Assembly: GCA_044375915.1 (NCBI GenBank)
Contig: JBILLU010000073.1
Location: 1-14,852 of the forward strand
Origin: JAFEBO01 sp044375915
Lineage (GTDB): Bacteria > Planctomycetota > Phycisphaerae > Phycisphaerales > UBA1924
Reading direction: 5' to 3'
DNA length: 14,852 nt
Under the pieces are notes generated by a model that saw nothing but the letters and a program-made list of their open reading frames with translations, was not told the DNA's origin and ran no database searches. The position numbers and the translations under genes are program-made. Shown here one piece after another: positions 7,793-14,320 of the stretch. How positions within the stretch are numbered: position 1 is the first letter of the stretch; each line of letters opens with the position of its first letter.

Positions 7793-7813
7793 AAAATCCT
7801 CGATCCGGCGAGG
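7793..7813 (-). terminator. Weak intrinsic-terminator-like hairpin after the lipoprotein gene
   Basis: In the minus-strand transcript CCTCG and CGAGG (7809-7813 and 7798-7802) form a five-base stem with a six-base loop, followed at once by AUUUU (7793-7797). It starts 12 bases after the TAA stop of the gene at 7826. The stem is short and the U-run only four bases, so termination would be weak. Confidence 0.4.
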
Positions 7814-7825
7814 CTCCGTTTTCCC

Positions 7826-9223
7826 TTATCGCTTCGTCACCCACACCGCAAACGTCTTGTACGCCATCCCCGCCACCAAGAGCGCTCCGATCGCAAACAG
7901 GATCCGCCAGAACGCTCGGTCGGTGACGGCCTCCGCCGCTCCGGTGGTCTGCAGCAGGCGCTCCCGGGCCGCGGCGTTGATGTCGCCCAGGCGTCGCTCC
8001 CACGCGGCCGACGCCAGCAGTTCGTCGCCGCTCTTGATCGCCTGGTTGATCTCCTTCGCCATCGCGCCCACCTTCTCGGCGGCCGCGGTGTAGTCCTCGA
8101 GCCGCCGGGCGCTTGGGCCGCTGAGGCCGGCCGATTCCAGCCGCGCGAGCAGCCGATCCGCCGCCGCGAGGGTTTCACGCAGTTCCGCCGAGGCCTTCTC
8201 CGCGCTCGTGATCGTCCGATCCGCGGCGGTTGCTGTCGCCTGGGCCGCGTCCACGAGCTTCGCTCCGGCCGTGATCGTGTCGCCCAGGGTCGCCAGCGTC
8301 TTGTCCGCCGCCTCCTGGCGCGAGGCCAGTTCATCGATGATCTTCCGCGGCTCGGTCTGGATCAAGTTGCGGATCTCCCGCAGCTCATTGGGAATCGACT
8401 CCGAGAGTGTGGACGTGCGTTCGAGCGACTGCAGGCCCCCAGTCACTTCCTTCCGCAGCAGTGCACGGCTCACGACGTGATCGAACTGCCAGCCGATGAG
8501 CATGGGCAGACGCTTGCCCACGTAGAACGATCGCTCGGCGAGCCGCCGGGCGCGTTCGAGGCTGTCCACCGCGTTCTCGACCGGCGCCATGAGGCCGCCG
8601 CCGCTGCGGACCTGGTTCTCCAGTGAGCGGGCCCGCTGTCCCGCCGCCTGTTCGAAGCGGATCATCGCGACAAACCGCAGGTCCGCGTTCTTCTTTCGCC
8701 AGGATCGAACCTGATCCTGAACCTCGGTGATCTGTTCGGGTTTGAGCACCCGTGCCGCCAGAGCCAAGGCCTCGGATTGCCCCGCGTCCATCGCCTCGAT
8801 GATCGGCGTCGCCCCGTCTTCGAACAGCGTGCGAGCCTCACCCTCCTCGACCCACACGCGGTACTGCACCGTGACCAGGGTGAGCAGGTCGAGGAGCTGC
8901 GAGAGTGGGTCGGGCTCGGAGACGATGTCGTAGGTCGAGGTGGCAGTGACGACCTTGAGATACGACGCGTCGGCGATGTCGCCCGGTTCCTTGGCACCCT
9001 CGATCACCTGGTCGCACGCGGTCGCGACCCGGGCGACGTAATTGTCGGCGAACACGTTTGTGAGTTCGTCCAGTTCAGCGATCGTCAGCGGCCCGCCGGG
9101 GTTGGCACGGCCAGCCGCGACACGCTCGGTCGCAGGGGCGTTCCGCGAGGCGAACGCGTCGTACTGCGTGCAGCCGGTGAGGGCCAGCACCACCAATCCG
9201 CCGATGAAGCATCCGCCGCGCAC
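7826..9223 (-). CDS. Lipoprotein with long helical domain and C-terminal membrane helix, unknown function
   Basis: The 465-residue product has a short lipoprotein signal (residues 1-17), with lipobox LTGC and C18 as the lipidated cysteine. A largely helical soluble region runs to about residue 435. From about 265 to 430 it is Ala/Glu/Arg-rich and looks like a coiled coil, similar in texture to methyl-accepting chemotaxis tails but without their signalling hairpin. A hydrophobic helix (about 439-460) ends in VTKR. The protein would therefore be fixed to a membrane at both ends with the helical part in the periplasm. The GTG at 9223 is chosen because GGAGG lies five bases upstream; the GTG at 9229 is too close to that site. 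The gap to the methyltransferase upstream is 126 bp and holds a tandem repeat. I recognise no named family. Confidence 0.72.
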   Translation of the reverse strand: MRGGCFIGGLVVLALTGCTQYDAFASRNAPATERVAAGRANPGGPLTIAELDELTNVFADNYVARVATACDQVIEGAKEPGDIADASYLKVVTATSTYDIVSEPDPLSQLLDLLTLVTVQYRVWVEEGEARTLFEDGATPIIEAMDAGQSEALALAARVLKPEQITEVQDQVRSWRKKNADLRFVAMIRFEQAAGQRARSLENQVRSGGGLMAPVENAVDSLERARRLAERSFYVGKRLPMLIGWQFDHVVSRALLRKEVTGGLQSLERTSTLSESIPNELREIRNLIQTEPRKIIDELASRQEAADKTLATLGDTITAGAKLVDAAQATATAADRTITSAEKASAELRETLAAADRLLARLESAGLSGPSARRLEDYTAAAEKVGAMAKEINQAIKSGDELLASAAWERRLGDINAAARERLLQTTGAAEAVTDRAFWRILFAIGALLVAGMAYKTFAVWVTKR

Positions 9224-9292
9224 ACGCACCTCCGGGGACAGGGTCCCTCATCAAGGTGCAGGCTATCCGATCGGGCCACGGTCCGCAGCCCA

Positions 9293-9348
9293 AGTTCCGC
9301 AGACCGAGTTCCGCAGACCGAGTTCCGCAGACCGAGTTCGGCAGTCCG
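9293..9348 (+). repeat. Four tandem copies of a 14-bp unit
   Basis: Units begin at 9293, 9307, 9321 and 9335. The first three are identical (AGTTCCGCAGACCG) and the fourth has two changes. A fifth, degenerate copy (10 of 14 matches) sits at 9279-9292. The block ends one base before the methyltransferase stop codon and fills the gap between that gene and the lipoprotein gene. There are no spacers, so it is not a CRISPR array. It may be a slippage-born minisatellite or a set of protein-binding sites. Confidence 0.85.
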
Positions 9349-9349
9349 G

Positions 9350-10174
9350 CTACTTCACGACTTCCAGCAGATACACGAAGTAGCAGTTCTCGTACTCGCT
9401 CTTGCCCTTCAAGGGCAGGTGCATCGAATGCCCGCCGATCAATCTGCTCGGCACCGGCACCCACACGCCCACCTGCTCGTGCTCCAGCACCTTCAAGCCC
9501 GCCGCCTCGACCCGGGCTCGAAACGCCGCTTCGGTGAACAAGTGGATGAAGTGCTTATTGGGGCCCTTGGTCTTGACCTTCTTGCAGTGACCGTTGGCGA
9601 CGGTGACCATGATCTTGGCCCCGTTCACGCACACCCGCCGCAGCTCGCGCAGGGCCTTGTCCACGTTCGGCACATGCTGCAGCATCTCGACGCACGCGAC
9701 CATGGTCACGCAGTCGTCCGCGATGGGCAGGTCCTCAATCGACCCCAGGCACAGGTTCACGCGCCGATCGCGTTTCAGCACGCGGCGGACCTGGAACTCG
9801 CTCAGCCCGAACTCGACCGCGTTGTACGCCAGGTCCCTGGGCAGGAAGCGCCGGATCGACATGTCGCCCGGCCCGCACTCGAGGAACACGGTGTTCGAGT
9901 CCGCGTAGCGCCGCATCCACTTGGCGAGTCGGTACTGCAGGAACTGGTGCCCGAGGATGTTCTCGCTCGCACGCCGCAAGGGCCAAAGCAAGCCCTTGAT
10001 CGCGCTCTTGAGGCCCGAGTTGGGCCGGATGCCGGCAACAAACGAGTTCCAACCCGCTTCGTCGGTGCGGTTGACGGCGAGCGATTCGCTGACGGGAATG
10101 GGCACCCCGAGCACCTCGACCGATTTGGTCGTGCGCCACGCGAGCCGCCCGTGGTGATCAAGTGAAGAAGGCAT
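9350..10174 (-). CDS. Class I SAM-dependent methyltransferase
   Basis: The 274-residue product has the Rossmann-type methyltransferase core in its middle. Motif I is FLECGPGD (97-104), the acidic ribose-binding position is E121 in AVEFGLSE, and the GSIEDLPIADDCVTMVACVEMLQHV segment (144-168) resembles Methyltransf_11/25 proteins. About 90 residues precede the core and a beta-rich tail (230-274) follows it. No signal or membrane helix is seen, so it should be cytoplasmic. The substrate cannot be read from sequence. Because the gene follows the glycan-polymerase-like gene by 78 bp in the same direction, methylation of a sugar or lipid-linked glycan is a reasonable guess, not a demonstrated role. 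The ATG at 10174 is the first start in frame; its upstream sequence is pyrimidine-rich without a clear ribosome site. The stop borders the 14-bp tandem repeat. Confidence 0.8.
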   Translation of the reverse strand: MPSSLDHHGRLAWRTTKSVEVLGVPIPVSESLAVNRTDEAGWNSFVAGIRPNSGLKSAIKGLLWPLRRASENILGHQFLQYRLAKWMRRYADSNTVFLECGPGDMSIRRFLPRDLAYNAVEFGLSEFQVRRVLKRDRRVNLCLGSIEDLPIADDCVTMVACVEMLQHVPNVDKALRELRRVCVNGAKIMVTVANGHCKKVKTKGPNKHFIHLFTEAAFRARVEAAGLKVLEHEQVGVWVPVPSRLIGGHSMHLPLKGKSEYENCYFVYLLEVVK

Positions 10175-10252
10175 GGACGATCATCAGGAGGGCCGTAGAG
10201 AGTGCGGCGACTTGAGTGGGTGGTGGGAGTGGGGGGAATGAACTTCCGGATA

Positions 10253-11662
10253 CTACTGGCCGTACTGGGCGTCGGCTTGGGTGTAGCCGTCGTCGGCGAG
10301 CGGAAGATCGGGAAGATCGCTCGCGACCGGCAGCGGCTCACCACCCGCCAATTCGCGCTCGAACTCGCGTTGGCGGGCCCGGGCTTGCTCGTCGAAGAAG
10401 ATCTTGCCCAGGATGATCCAGTAATAGAACGGCGTGGGCTGTCCGATGATCGAGCCCTGCTTGAGCGAGGTCATGAACGCGAACATGCAGGTGCCGATCC
10501 ACGCCGCCACCGTGCCGCGGGCGACCGGGTCATTGCCCCAGATGCGGATCATGTCGCGCCCGTAGCAGAAGGTGTAGTACAGCGTAATGCCAAAGAGCGT
10601 GAGCCCGAAGATGCCGTAGTCGAGCATGATCTCGGCCACGATGTTGTGCGGGTAGTCAATCAGTGATCCCGTAAAGAACGGGAAGCTGTTGGAACCCTTG
10701 CCGACGACCCATGCCGCCGGGTCGCTGAGGAACACGCTGATCGCCATGCTCAGACGCTTGCCGCGGTCTTCGGTCGCCTCGCCGACGAGGTTGCCCGACC
10801 AGCGCCGCGTCGCCTCTTCGCTCAGGGCAAAGTTGAAGGTCAAGTAGATGAGCAGCATCAGGAAGCCGACGCCCGCGGCCACGCCGATGAACTGGTTCGC
10901 GTTCTTCACCTGGCGGGCGATCGGGTACATCGTCACCGCGATGATCACCGCGAAGATGATCTGTCCGCGCGAGCCCGAAACGACTGTCAACGCCAGCCCA
11001 AGGACCAGTCCGGCGATGGTGAACACAAATCCGAGGCGACCCTTGTCGCGGAAGTTCATGAACGCGGCGCAGATCATCATCATGCCGCCGGTGTCGGCCA
11101 GCGCCAGCGGGTTGGACGTGAAGTCCGTCACGCCGTAGGTCTTGCCCAGGTTGATGATGAACCGCCCGCCCGCCCATTCGGCCGAGGGGTTGAAGAGGAA
11201 CAGCAGCGTGACGATGGCGCCCAGCAGCACGGTCAGGAACAGGCCTTGGCGCAGCTCGTCGAGGGAGGAGAGCAGGAACGGGTAAATGAGCAGGAACACG
11301 ACCATGTAGGGGATCGCGTCGAAGTACATCCTCTTCGCGGTCTCCGGGCTGGGCGTGTACAGCAGGCCGAAGGTCACCATCGCGTACAACGCGAGCGTCG
11401 CCCACGTCACCGGGTGGAACACCGTCTTGATCGACAGTTCCTTCTTCGAGGCCTTGTACAGCACGGCCATCGCACCGATCGCCGCGATCGCCGCTGACAT
11501 CTGCGGTCCGTATTGGACCAACTGAGGGAAGTACCCCTGCAGGACCTGCTTGAACGGGAACATGAGATTGATGAGCGCAAAGGCCCACGCCGGCTTCGCG
11601 ATCGAGTAGACCGAGATCACCAGCAGCGCGAAGATGGCAAGAACGCCCAGGAATTGGGTCAT
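10253..11662 (-). CDS. O-antigen ligase/polymerase-like membrane protein (Wzy/WaaL family)
   Basis: The 469-residue product is a polytopic membrane protein with roughly ten or more helices, including about 3-20, 54-70, 86-102, 114-132, 138-158, 190-204, 211-229, 234-250, 257-279, 344-366 and 384-400. The segment SFPFFTGSLIDYPHNIVAEIMLDYGIFG (about 326-353) matches the Wzy_C signature in which a conserved His (H339) precedes the Asn and the next helix. A long periplasmic loop (about 280-343) comes before it. Such proteins polymerise or ligate lipid-linked glycans at the outer face of the inner membrane. SGSRGQ (229-234) is also a common family element. The cytoplasmic tail (425-469) is charged. 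The gene follows the two-helix protein gene by 166 bp and precedes a methyltransferase, but no glycosyltransferase or flippase is nearby. Polymerase and ligase cannot be separated by sequence alone. Confidence 0.85.
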   Translation of the reverse strand: MTQFLGVLAIFALLVISVYSIAKPAWAFALINLMFPFKQVLQGYFPQLVQYGPQMSAAIAAIGAMAVLYKASKKELSIKTVFHPVTWATLALYAMVTFGLLYTPSPETAKRMYFDAIPYMVVFLLIYPFLLSSLDELRQGLFLTVLLGAIVTLLFLFNPSAEWAGGRFIINLGKTYGVTDFTSNPLALADTGGMMMICAAFMNFRDKGRLGFVFTIAGLVLGLALTVVSGSRGQIIFAVIIAVTMYPIARQVKNANQFIGVAAGVGFLMLLIYLTFNFALSEEATRRWSGNLVGEATEDRGKRLSMAISVFLSDPAAWVVGKGSNSFPFFTGSLIDYPHNIVAEIMLDYGIFGLTLFGITLYYTFCYGRDMIRIWGNDPVARGTVAAWIGTCMFAFMTSLKQGSIIGQPTPFYYWIILGKIFFDEQARARQREFERELAGGEPLPVASDLPDLPLADDGYTQADAQYGQ

Positions 11663-11767
11663 GGCTCAACGGGCGGGCACCGGCGGCGGCATCGCCCGAG
11701 AACGATATCGGTCGCTGAGGCCCATCGGTTCGGCGGATTGTCGGGCCGGAGCCAAAGTCGCCTCGAC

Positions 11768-11799
11768 GACACCCCCGCGTCGCCTGCAAGACGGGTGTC
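11768..11799. other. 7-bp inverted repeat upstream of the polymerase gene
   Basis: GACACCC at 11768-11774 and GGGTGTC at 11793-11799 are perfect inverted copies separated by 18 bases, about 105-140 bp ahead of the polymerase start and 30 bp after the preceding stop. It could be an operator or a loose terminator without U-run. Chance occurrence is possible. Confidence 0.3.
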
Positions 11800-11828
11800 C
11801 GTTTGGTGGACTCTGCGCTTGTTCGCGA

Positions 11829-12272
11829 TCACACGTCGGCAAAGCGGCGATGGCGGTGGGCCGGCGTGCGGGCGACCCGCGTGCTCCGAATGCGCCGCGG
11901 CCGATGCCCCAGGCGGCCCGTTCCCTTGGCCGGAATCGGATCCGTAAGTTCTTTGCGGGCAGGGATTTCAGGCAAGATTTCGGGCGCCACCACCAGCGGC
12001 GTCGGTGCCACCGCAGGCTGGCGCAAGGCGGCCGGGCGGTTCTCCCGTCGCACCGGTGCCGCGGCCGTCACTTTCCGATCCGCCTGCCACACCGCAAAGC
12101 ACAGCACCGGCAGCACGAATGCGCCGAGGATGCCTCCCAGTTGCCACGTCGCAAGCAGCGGCAGCGTCTCGGGTTGAACGTAATACCACACCAGTGCAGC
12201 ACCAGCAAGGAGCGTCAAGCCCCCGACCGCGGCAACACCGGCGAAACGAACTGAACGAACGACCTGGTCCAT
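11829..12272 (-). CDS. Small membrane protein with two helices and a basic tail
   Basis: The 147-residue product opens with MDQVVRSVRF and has two clear membrane helices (about 10-32 and 43-62) joined by a short loop. A Pro/Ala-rich cytoplasmic stretch (about 70-110) follows, then a strongly basic Arg/His end (about 117-145) with clusters such as RPRRIR and HRHRR. I recognise no family. It is the first gene of the minus-strand run that continues into the polymerase. The start is ATG at 12272, with no distinct ribosome site. The helices make a membrane protein convincing, but the Arg-rich tail is the sort of sequence a high-GC false frame also produces, so the C-terminal part deserves caution (a frameshift into a wrong frame near residue 100 is possible). 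Confidence 0.6.
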   Translation of the reverse strand: MDQVVRSVRFAGVAAVGGLTLLAGAALVWYYVQPETLPLLATWQLGGILGAFVLPVLCFAVWQADRKVTAAAPVRRENRPAALRQPAVAPTPLVVAPEILPEIPARKELTDPIPAKGTGRLGHRPRRIRSTRVARTPAHRHRRFADV

Positions 12273-12544
12273 GGTCTACAACAACAAAGCGGCACCGCCG
12301 CGGAAAGCTTGATCGATGCGACGACGCGTCAGCGCCGTCGGGAGAGCAAATCTACCAGCGATCCCGCGCGGATTCAATCGATCGAAGCGCGCAAGCGTTC
12401 AACTTCAGATTCTTGCAAAGATTGTGTTGTGGATTTCGTTCCCAGTTCGCAGCCGCCCGCGGGCTCGGCGAGCATTTTCGAGCCCGCCGAACGTCCGGGC
12501 GGCCGTGAATCCGTCGACGCCGGAATCGGAATACATTGAACGAC
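12273..12544. promoter_or_regulatory. Divergent intergenic region with an AT-rich patch
   Basis: This 272-bp gap separates two divergent genes and must hold promoters for both. The stretch at about 12398-12440 is clearly richer in A and T than the surroundings and contains TTGCAA (12414-12419) and several TTC/TTG steps. I could not find a -10 box at a good distance on either strand, so no promoter is placed exactly. No gene is supported here. Confidence 0.3.
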
Positions 12545-12835
12545 ATGGACATGCGCGAGCAATTCGCCGGTCGAGCCGCGGGCTTCAGCGCCCGCGCCGC
12601 GTCCATGGGCCCGATCTCCAGACTTTTCCTGATCGCGGTCGCGATCTTTGCGATCCTTCTTCTGCTAGTGCTCGCGATCCCGATCCTGTTGATAGGCGCA
12701 CTCGTGCTCCTCGTCCTGCGGCTGTGGCTGCGCCTCAAGCTCTGGTGGGCTGGTGACCCCACCCGCTTCCGCCCCGGTCAGATGGACGACGAGGGCCGCC
12801 AGAACGTTCGCGTTCGTCTGCCCGACGGGCAATGA
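12545..12835 (+). CDS. Small single-pass membrane protein of unknown function
   Basis: From ATG at 12545 the product has 96 residues: a short N-terminal part, a long Ile/Leu/Val-rich membrane segment (about 26-58), the amphipathic basic stretch RLWLRLKLWWAG and a hydrophilic tail ending in VRVRLPDGQ. The long apolar stretch could hold one helix or a tight hairpin of two. The start is uncertain: ATG at 12551 and ATG at 12605 (76 residues) are in frame, and a repeated hairpin unit (12577-12596) lies between them, which favours the shorter form if that unit is untranslated. No ribosome site is clear for any. The gene ends 13 bp from the convergent MFS stop. Confidence 0.55.
   Translation: MDMREQFAGRAAGFSARAASMGPISRLFLIAVAIFAILLLLVLAIPILLIGALVLLVLRLWLRLKLWWAGDPTRFRPGQMDDEGRQNVRVRLPDGQ
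12577..12596. repeat. Second copy of the CGCGGGCTTCAG hairpin unit
   Basis: A seven-base stem (CGCGGGC with GCCCGCG) closes a six-base loop TTCAGC. The first 12 bases are identical to the unit at 7530-7547, and the copy differs by two extra bases in the loop side. It lies at the 5' end of the small membrane protein ORF, between its possible starts at 12551 and 12605. Confidence 0.55.
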
Positions 12836-12848
12836 GGTCCGATGGGCA

Positions 12849-14132
12849 CTACAGCCCGTGCTCGCCCTGATCGATCAGCCGACGGGGGATGAACGCGATC
12901 ATCACGCCGCTGAGCATGAGCACGCCCGCGAAGATCGAGGCGGTGATGGTCAGGCTGCTCGTCAGCCCGAAGATCCACTGCGCCAGCGGCGGCCCAACCA
13001 GTGCCAAGGACCATGCGCCGCCCATCATCAGGCCCGACGCAAGCGTCGTCCGGTGCGGTAAAAGCCGCTGGGCCGCGGCGATCGAGAGCGGCACCGTTCC
13101 CGCGTACGCCCCACCCACCAGCACGCTCACCGCGAATGCCACGCCGAAGCCGGGGCTCGCGGGCATCGCCAGCACCGCCGCCGCACCGACGCAAGGCGTC
13201 ACGATCATCGCCAGCCGCGAGCGCGACGCCGGCACCAGCCCGCCGATCAGAAGTCCGAAGACGCCCATGCCGATCGCCATCGCCGCCTGCAGCGGCCCGT
13301 TCACGCGGCTGGCGTCGTGACGCAGTTCGGTGGTCAGCAGCTCCGGCAGCGTCGAGGCCGTCACGCCGGAGATCCCGTTCTTGCCCAGGACATGGATCTC
13401 GCTCCACCGCACCAATATCTGCACCATCGCCATATTCACGATGAAGCGCAGGGCGTTGCTCGCGTACAGCACCCACACCGCCGCCCACCGTGCGGCACGC
13501 TCCTTCTCAGGAAGCGACCGATGCGAGTGCGCCGCGTGAGCATGTCGATGGGCCGAATCGTGCGTGGCCCAGGCCAGCAGCACCGCGGTGAACGCGGCGG
13601 GGACGAGGCCGACGAGGAACGACTTGATCCCCAGCACCTCGGCCCAGATCGGCGCGGTGAACGCGCCGCCCGCGCCGCCCAGAATGCCAGCCGCGAAGAA
13701 GATCGAGACGCCCATCGAGCGTTTGCGCCCCGAAAGATGCCCCATGACCGCCGCCGCGGGAGGGTGGAACGCCCCGATGCCCGCGGCCCCGAGCACCTGC
13801 AGGATCAATAGCTTCCAGAACGAATCCGCAAACCCGATCAGCCCGATCGCCAACGCCGCGACCATGAGGCCGATCGTGCCCAGCGAGCGGGTGTCACGCT
13901 TATCGCCGACCAGCGCGACAACCGGCTGGATGATGCCGCTGGAGAGCGACCCGGCGGCGATCAGTGCCGCCCCTTGGGCGGGCGTCATCGAGGCCTGTTC
14001 CTCGAGCACGCTCAAGAGTGGGATGACCAGGGCGGAGAAGAAATCGACCACGCCGTGGGAGATGGCAATGGCGCCCAGGCGGGCGCGGACCCGGGCGGCC
14101 CGCGACGAGGCGTGGGGCTCGACCAGCGGCAC
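12849..14132 (-). CDS. MFS transporter, fosmidomycin-resistance (Fsr)-like
   Basis: The 427-residue product has about 12 membrane helices of the major facilitator superfamily. Fsr-like features are SHGVVDFFSALVIPLL in helix 1 (25-40), the GDKRDTRSLG loop after helix 2 (77-86, the usual MFS loop-2 position) and GIGAFHPPAAAV in helix 4 (118-129), matching the FHP element of that family. The central cytoplasmic loop carries six histidines between 191 and 204 (H191, H195, H197, H199, H202, H204), unusual for drug exporters. The segment between the helices around 232 and 282 is extended and includes TLPELLTTELRHDASRVNG. It probably exports a small molecule by proton antiport; the substrate is unknown. 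GTG at 14132 is the only plausible start before the upstream in-frame stop at 14226. A G-run sits five bases ahead of it, inside the palindrome CCCCATGGGG (14138-14147), which also holds an out-of-frame ATG. Confidence 0.85.
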   Translation of the reverse strand: MPLVEPHASSRAARVRARLGAIAISHGVVDFFSALVIPLLSVLEEQASMTPAQGAALIAAGSLSSGIIQPVVALVGDKRDTRSLGTIGLMVAALAIGLIGFADSFWKLLILQVLGAAGIGAFHPPAAAVMGHLSGRKRSMGVSIFFAAGILGGAGGAFTAPIWAEVLGIKSFLVGLVPAAFTAVLLAWATHDSAHRHAHAAHSHRSLPEKERAARWAAVWVLYASNALRFIVNMAMVQILVRWSEIHVLGKNGISGVTASTLPELLTTELRHDASRVNGPLQAAMAIGMGVFGLLIGGLVPASRSRLAMIVTPCVGAAAVLAMPASPGFGVAFAVSVLVGGAYAGTVPLSIAAAQRLLPHRTTLASGLMMGGAWSLALVGPPLAQWIFGLTSSLTITASIFAGVLMLSGVMIAFIPRRLIDQGEHGL

Positions 14133-14320
14133 GGAAGCCCCATGGGGAGCAACGGACGGAACGGATTCGGCGTTGGTGGAAAGCGTGGCGATGGCGTGTC
14201 CCTTGCCCGGACCGCGGCCGGGCCCTCATTGTTCGCACCATTCGACGCCAGCGGATGCGAAGTGATACACGGGTTCCAGACGCGTCTCGCTGCTTCGATC
14301 TTGTTGGGTACGCTTGACGC
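14133..14320. promoter_or_regulatory. Divergent intergenic region between the MFS gene and holA
   Basis: This 188-bp stretch must hold the promoters of the divergent MFS and holA genes. It includes the 10-bp palindrome CCCCATGGGG (14138-14147) beside the MFS start, a possible operator or simply a start-site G-run. No convincing promoter boxes were found. Confidence 0.3.

Larger units (their letters stand above)
7453..7825. other. 373-bp gap upstream of speA with several hairpins
   Basis: No gene is supported here. Reading in the speA direction, the gap holds a small terminator-like hairpin right after the lipoprotein gene (7793-7813), a two-part hairpin at 7658-7686, and a perfect 7-bp hairpin at 7530-7547. 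The rest is ordinary GC-rich sequence with some AT-richer pieces near 7741-7800, where a speA promoter would most plausibly lie. It is long enough for a structured leader, but I match it to no riboswitch class. Confidence 0.4.

Noticed and set aside
7453..7794. N-terminal extension of SpeA by 114 residues
   Set aside because: The frame is open, but the sequence is unlike SpeA N termini, crosses the 7530-7547 repeat hairpin and contains hairpins better explained as non-coding. ATG 7452 gives the expected protein length.
7770..7800. Possible sigma-54 promoter (TGGCAC on the minus strand)
   Set aside because: The -24-like TGGCAC is present, but no GC-containing -12 element occurs at the required spacing.
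9293..9348. Possible CRISPR array
   Set aside because: The 14-bp units are contiguous with no spacers, and no cas gene is near.
8777..10165. 462-residue plus-strand ORF
   Set aside because: It crosses from the lipoprotein gene through the tandem repeat into the methyltransferase on the opposite strand; composition is shadow-like.
10202..10666. Plus-strand ORF with a G-run just upstream of an ATG at 10238 and a hydrophobic N terminus
   Set aside because: The G-run and signal-like start look attractive, but it is antisense to the C-terminal tail of the polymerase-like gene and becomes charged low-complexity sequence after about 20 residues.
12811..12865. Possible bidirectional terminator between the convergent genes
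   Set aside because: Only short GC inverted matches (for example ACGGGC with GCCCGT) are present, with no U-run on either strand; too weak to call.
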